Assembly (NCBI GenBank): GCA_015661405.1
Contig: JACWMK010000073.1
Coordinates: forward strand, 1 to 8,769
Origin: Methanobacterium sp.
GTDB lineage: Archaea; Methanobacteriota; Methanobacteria; Methanobacteriales; Methanobacteriaceae
DNA: 8,769 nucleotides
Direction of reading: 5' to 3'
Under the pieces are notes generated by a model. It was given only the letters and a program-made list of their open reading frames with translations. It did not search any database and was not told the origin of the DNA. Position numbers and translations under genes: made by a program. The first letter of the stretch is position 1. Each line of letters begins with the position of its first letter. Below, one piece after another: positions 6,394-8,769 of the stretch.

Positions 6394-6720
6394 ATGTTAA
6401 ACTTAGTATTTTTAAACACTACGATAATTTATGTTGCTATTGTGGTGGGAATCATAAATGTGGGTTTGTTGCTGGGATTGGTTTACTTTTACTGGGGAAG
6501 TTATAAGCAGTTGAAATCTAAATTCACTGTAGGTTTATTATATTTTACAGGAATTCTCTTAGCTCAGAATATACTTGTAACAGTTGGTTTAGCCGTGCTT
6601 CTTACCTGGGGTAAAGAACTAAACCAATTAGATGGAGTATTACATTATTCTATTCTATTATCAGTTAACGCAGCTCAACTCGTCGCCCTAATCATCCTAT
6701 CAAAAATAACTTATGAATAA
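6394..6720 (+). CDS. Small membrane protein with three predicted helices, partner of the winged-helix regulator
   Basis: I do not recognise a functional family with certainty. The 108 residues hold three hydrophobic helices at about 9-33, 45-71 and 83-103, joined by a short basic loop (YKQLKSKF, 37-44) and a mixed loop (KELNQLD, 74-80). By the positive-inside rule the first loop is cytoplasmic. There is no signal peptide separate from the first helix and no catalytic motif. The layout (three helices, next to an ArsR-like winged-helix gene) resembles archaeal membrane proteins grouped as DUF7521 in haloarchaea; this is a resemblance from memory, not a search result. AGAGGT at 6381-6386, seven bases before the ATG, supports the start. 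A membrane sensor acting with the adjacent regulator is a plausible idea only. Confidence 0.7.
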   Translation: MLNLVFLNTTIIYVAIVVGIINVGLLLGLVYFYWGSYKQLKSKFTVGLLYFTGILLAQNILVTVGLAVLLTWGKELNQLDGVLHYSILLSVNAAQLVALIILSKITYE

Positions 6721-6843
6721 ATGTTATTTAAAAAATTCAATATTAATTCATAATGAAGTCTATTTTATTTAATCCTAAACTCAAAAAAATGGATTATTAA
6801 AATGGAAATAATTACGTAGGTTAAAACTGGGGTGTAACATGGG

Positions 6844-6851
6844 TATAAATA
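6844..6851 (+). promoter_or_regulatory. Candidate TATA box of uppP
   Basis: TATAAATA sits in locally less AT-rich sequence (GGGTATAAATACTTAACTCG), which makes it stand out. Usual spacing predicts a start near 6872 and a leader of about 50 bases. The repeat at 6871-6898 also contains TATAAT-like strings that could be used instead. Confidence 0.5.
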
Positions 6852-6870
6852 CTTAACTCGTAAATCGTTT

Positions 6871-6898
6871 TAATTATAATAAATAATAATTATAATAA
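6871..6898 (+). repeat. Direct repeat TAATTATAATAA x2 upstream of uppP
   Basis: Two identical 12-mers start 16 bases apart, at 6871 and 6887. They lie across the predicted transcription start, about 26-53 bases before the uppP ATG. They could be an operator or simply low-complexity AT sequence. Confidence 0.4.
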
Positions 6899-6923
6899 TT
6901 TTTCAAAAAATGGTGATTTAATA

Positions 6924-7772
6924 ATGGATATAATTCAAGCTATAATATTAGGAATAGTTCAAGGTTTAGCGGAATTTTTACCTATCGCTAGCGCTGGTCA
7001 AGTAGTTTTGATGACACATATATTGGGTGTGACTTTCACTACAGAATCCGGTTCACTTGCCTTCAACGTTTTACTACATATAGGTACATTAACTGCAGTT
7101 GTTGGATTCTTCTGGAGAGAAGTAGTCCAAATTATAAAATCATTCATCTCCAGTATACTAGACCTCTTTAATGGACAATTCACTAATAATTTGAAAGATG
7201 ATACTTATAAGAGGTTAGCATGGCTTCTAATAATTGGTACAATTCCCGTAGGCATAACCGGTGCATTATTCACTAAAAGATTCGAATTTTTTTATAACAG
7301 TGTACCTGCCGTAAGCATTTTCCTAATAATTAATGGTATCATACTCTGGAGTGCTGAATACGTAAAACGAGGTGATAAAAAAGTAAAGGGGATTACCTTT
7401 AAAAATGCCCTGGTCATAGGTATATTTGAATCTCTAGCATTATTTCCCGGAATTTCCCGATCGGGTTCTTCAATATCCGCAGGATTATTTTCAGGAGTAG
7501 ACCGAGTATGTGCAGCAAGATTTGCATTTTTATTAGCCATACCCGCCATAGCCGGAGCAATCCTTGTTGAATTTAAAAATATAGGAGCATTAACTGAAAC
7601 AAACACCGCATCCATCGTAGCCGCTTATATTGCTGTTGTAATATTTGGTTTCCTATCCATTGGACTCCTCCTCAGAATAATAAACGGCACTAGTTTAAGA
7701 ATATTCTCTATTTACTGTTGGATTGTAGGTGGATTAGCTTTGATTCTGAGTTTTTATTATGGTCTCATTTGA
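6924..7772 (+). CDS. uppP: Undecaprenyl-diphosphatase family protein (UppP/BacA), active-site variant
   Basis: An integral membrane protein of 282 residues with many hydrophobic helices, of the family that removes a phosphate from C55-polyprenyl diphosphate so the lipid carrier can be reused in envelope synthesis. In a methanogen the carrier would serve pseudomurein, glycan or N-glycan assembly. Motif 1 is QGLAEFLPIASAGQ (13-26), where E. coli BacA has EGLTEFLPVSSTGH (17-30). The second glutamate is kept (E17), but the position of the functional His30 is Q26 and Ser26 is A22. Motif 2, FPGISRSGSS (174-183), is intact with R179 matching E. coli Arg174. The length and both inverted half-repeats are otherwise complete. 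The start is fixed by GGTGAT at 6912-6917, six bases before the ATG. A FAH-family gene follows after 29 bases. Family membership is firm; catalytic activity is less so because of the His to Gln change. Confidence 0.9.
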   Translation: MDIIQAIILGIVQGLAEFLPIASAGQVVLMTHILGVTFTTESGSLAFNVLLHIGTLTAVVGFFWREVVQIIKSFISSILDLFNGQFTNNLKDDTYKRLAWLLIIGTIPVGITGALFTKRFEFFYNSVPAVSIFLIINGIILWSAEYVKRGDKKVKGITFKNALVIGIFESLALFPGISRSGSSISAGLFSGVDRVCAARFAFLLAIPAIAGAILVEFKNIGALTETNTASIVAAYIAVVIFGFLSIGLLLRIINGTSLRIFSIYCWIVGGLALILSFYYGLI

Positions 7773-7801
7773 ACCATATAAATTTAATTTGGTGACTTTA
7801 G

Positions 7802-8572
7802 ATGAAACTAGTACGATTTCTTGATGAAATAAAAAAGAAAACAGGAATTTTAGAAGATACTCATATAACTGAAATCACCGGTTCTATAGAGGAAGCATTT
7901 GATAATCCTGATAAATGTTTAAAACAGAGCACACATAATCTAAATGAAGTTAAAATACTTCCCCCGGTATTACCATCCAAAATAATCTGTGTAGGCTTAA
8001 ATTATATTGATCATGCTCGGGAATTGAATATGGATTTACCTGATGAACCAGTTATTTTCATTAAACCTTCAACAGGAGTTATTGGACATTTAGATCCTAT
8101 AATTTATCCACTTTCCTCAAAACAAGTGGATTATGAAGTGGAAATAGCAGTAGTGATTTCTAAAAAAGCATATAAAGTTAAAATGGAAGATGCTGATGAT
8201 TACATCGGCGGTTATACCATTGTTAACGATGTTACAGCTCGAGATCTGCAAAATAAGGATGTGCAGTGGACAAGGGCCAAAAGCTTCGATACATTTTGCC
8301 CCATCGGACCCTGCATCCAAACTCAACTTGATCCGTCTAACCAGAAAATCACATTGAAACTCAACAATAAAATTAAACAGCAATCTAACACTAAAAATAT
8401 GATTTTTAGTACTCCGGAATTGGTTGAATTTATATCCAATATAATGACTTTAAATCCTGGTGATATAATATCAACCGGCACCCCACCAGGTGTTGGTCCA
8501 ATGAACATAGGTGATATTGTTGAAGCAGAAGTTGAAGAGATTGGAGTACTAAGAAATATAATAAAAAATTAA
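7802..8572 (+). CDS. Fumarylacetoacetate hydrolase (FAH) family protein
   Basis: The 256-residue protein has the FAH fold. A short N-terminal segment (1-50) precedes the catalytic domain with VGLNYIDHARE (64-74), PVIFIKPS (83-90), the metal triad in YEVE (E112, E114) and VNDVTARD (D143), RAKSFDTFCPIGP (158-170) with conserved Lys160, FSTPELVEFIS (202-212) and DIISTGTPPGVGP (221-233). The family contains acylpyruvate hydrolases, oxaloacetate decarboxylases (FAHD1-like) and 2-hydroxyhepta-2,4-diene-1,7-dioate isomerases. The sequence alone does not choose between them, and aromatic degradation is unlikely in a methanogen. It should act on a 2-oxo acid substrate with Mg or Mn in the cytoplasm. 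GGTGA at 7791-7795, six bases before the ATG, supports the start. Same strand and 29 bases from uppP suggest co-transcription, although no functional link is evident. Confidence 0.95.
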   Translation: MKLVRFLDEIKKKTGILEDTHITEITGSIEEAFDNPDKCLKQSTHNLNEVKILPPVLPSKIICVGLNYIDHARELNMDLPDEPVIFIKPSTGVIGHLDPIIYPLSSKQVDYEVEIAVVISKKAYKVKMEDADDYIGGYTIVNDVTARDLQNKDVQWTRAKSFDTFCPIGPCIQTQLDPSNQKITLKLNNKIKQQSNTKNMIFSTPELVEFISNIMTLNPGDIISTGTPPGVGPMNIGDIVEAEVEEIGVLRNIIKN

Positions 8573-8769
8573 GTCATTTTGAATCAATCGGATTAAATAA
8601 AAAATTTATCAATTGTAAATTAAATTCACAAAATTCAATTAGATTCTATAGGGTGTTAGATTTAATGTGAAAAATCAGTCATTTTGATTAGTTGTTTTGC
8701 TTATTTTGGTCTGTCCTTTATTTAGTTTTTTAAAGTACTTTTTTTTATTTGGTTATAATTAGTTTAAAG
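8573..8769. other. Intergenic region at the window end (197 bases, no gene seen)
   Basis: AT-rich sequence with no credible coding frame on either strand and no RNA gene recognised. Its last 80 bases are T-rich on the plus strand. A 10-base repeat GTCATTTTGA occurs at 8573-8582 and 8678-8687; probably chance. Confidence 0.7.
8726..8746 (+). terminator. Possible T-tract terminator of the uppP-FAH unit
   Basis: Runs of six T (8726-8731) and eight T (8739-8746) occur about 155-175 bases past the FAH-family stop codon, separated by AAAGTAC. Such T-runs can end archaeal transcripts, but the distance from the gene is large and no strong hairpin was found, so this is tentative. Confidence 0.3.

Larger units (their letters stand above)
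6721..6923. other. Intergenic region before uppP (203 bases, no gene)
   Basis: AT-rich with no coding sequence of note. It carries TATAAATA at 6844-6851, a plausible TATA box placing transcription start near 6872. It also has a 12-base direct repeat TAATTATAATAA at 6871-6882 and 6887-6898 over that start, and the uppP ribosome site GGTGAT at 6912-6917. A clear terminator for the upstream membrane-protein gene is not visible. Confidence 0.8.

Noticed and set aside
6839..6856. A tiny frame (ATG GGT ATA AAT ACT TAA) after GGGGTG upstream of uppP, resembling a leader peptide.
   Set aside because: It overlaps the likely TATA box and therefore would lie upstream of the transcript; five codons can arise by chance.
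7292..7615. A 107-codon minus-strand frame within uppP.
   Set aside because: It is a shadow of the uppP reading frame, which has intact family motifs; nothing supports a second product.
8573..8687. Two copies of GTCATTTTGA after the FAH-family gene, considered as attachment-site-like repeats.
   Set aside because: Only ten bases, with nothing resembling an integrase or element between them.
1..8769. CRISPR arrays, tRNA or rRNA genes, insertion sequences, riboswitches.
   Set aside because: No regularly spaced repeats, no cloverleaf-like or conserved RNA segments, and no transposase-like protein were seen when reading both strands.

Overview
The window looks like chromosomal DNA from a methanogenic archaeon, most likely a Methanobacteriales member such as Methanobacterium. 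The DNA is strongly AT-rich with very AT-rich gaps. TATA-like boxes precede several genes, and most ribosome sites match AGGAGGTGAT in whole or part. The gene set also fits: a MJ1541-type 5'-deoxyadenosine deaminase, a long-form HisG, an archaeal winged-helix regulator paired with a small three-helix membrane protein, a BacA-type polyprenyl diphosphatase and a FAH-family enzyme. The genus is inferred from gene style; no rRNA or other marker is present.

Region 1 (1-2686, + strand) is the accessory-looking part. It holds the 3' part of a gene resembling Firmicutes YhbD (DUF4004, MerR-like), then a bactofilin-like protein (YhbE/YhbF type), a class I SAM-dependent methyltransferase, and a second bactofilin-like paralogue. 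The two bactofilin-like proteins carry beta-helix repeats of about 17 residues and a nearly shared C-terminal domain, so they arose by duplication. The arrangement recalls the bacterial yhbD-yhbE-yhbF cluster, here with a methyltransferase between the two filament genes. It may be a horizontally acquired cytoskeleton-like module in an archaeon.

Region 2 (2732-4740, - strand) is a two-gene unit: dadD (nucleoside deaminase of S-adenosylmethionine by-product salvage), followed after 23 bases by a HAD phosphatase. A T-tract on the minus strand just past the phosphatase is a likely terminator. It lies in the short gap where this unit converges with region 1.

Region 3 (4741-5987) is a 322-base, very AT-rich divergent intergenic stretch, then hisG (first step of histidine synthesis) with a strong Shine-Dalgarno and a hairpin plus T-tract behind it.

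Region 4 (5988-6720) is a regulator and membrane-protein pair. The regulator has no Shine-Dalgarno, but a TATA box sits at the distance expected for a leaderless transcript.

Region 5 (6721-8769) holds uppP, whose conserved active-site histidine is replaced by glutamine, then a FAH-family hydrolase or decarboxylase gene 29 bases downstream. A T-rich stretch without genes ends the window. No tRNA, rRNA, CRISPR array or insertion sequence was recognised.
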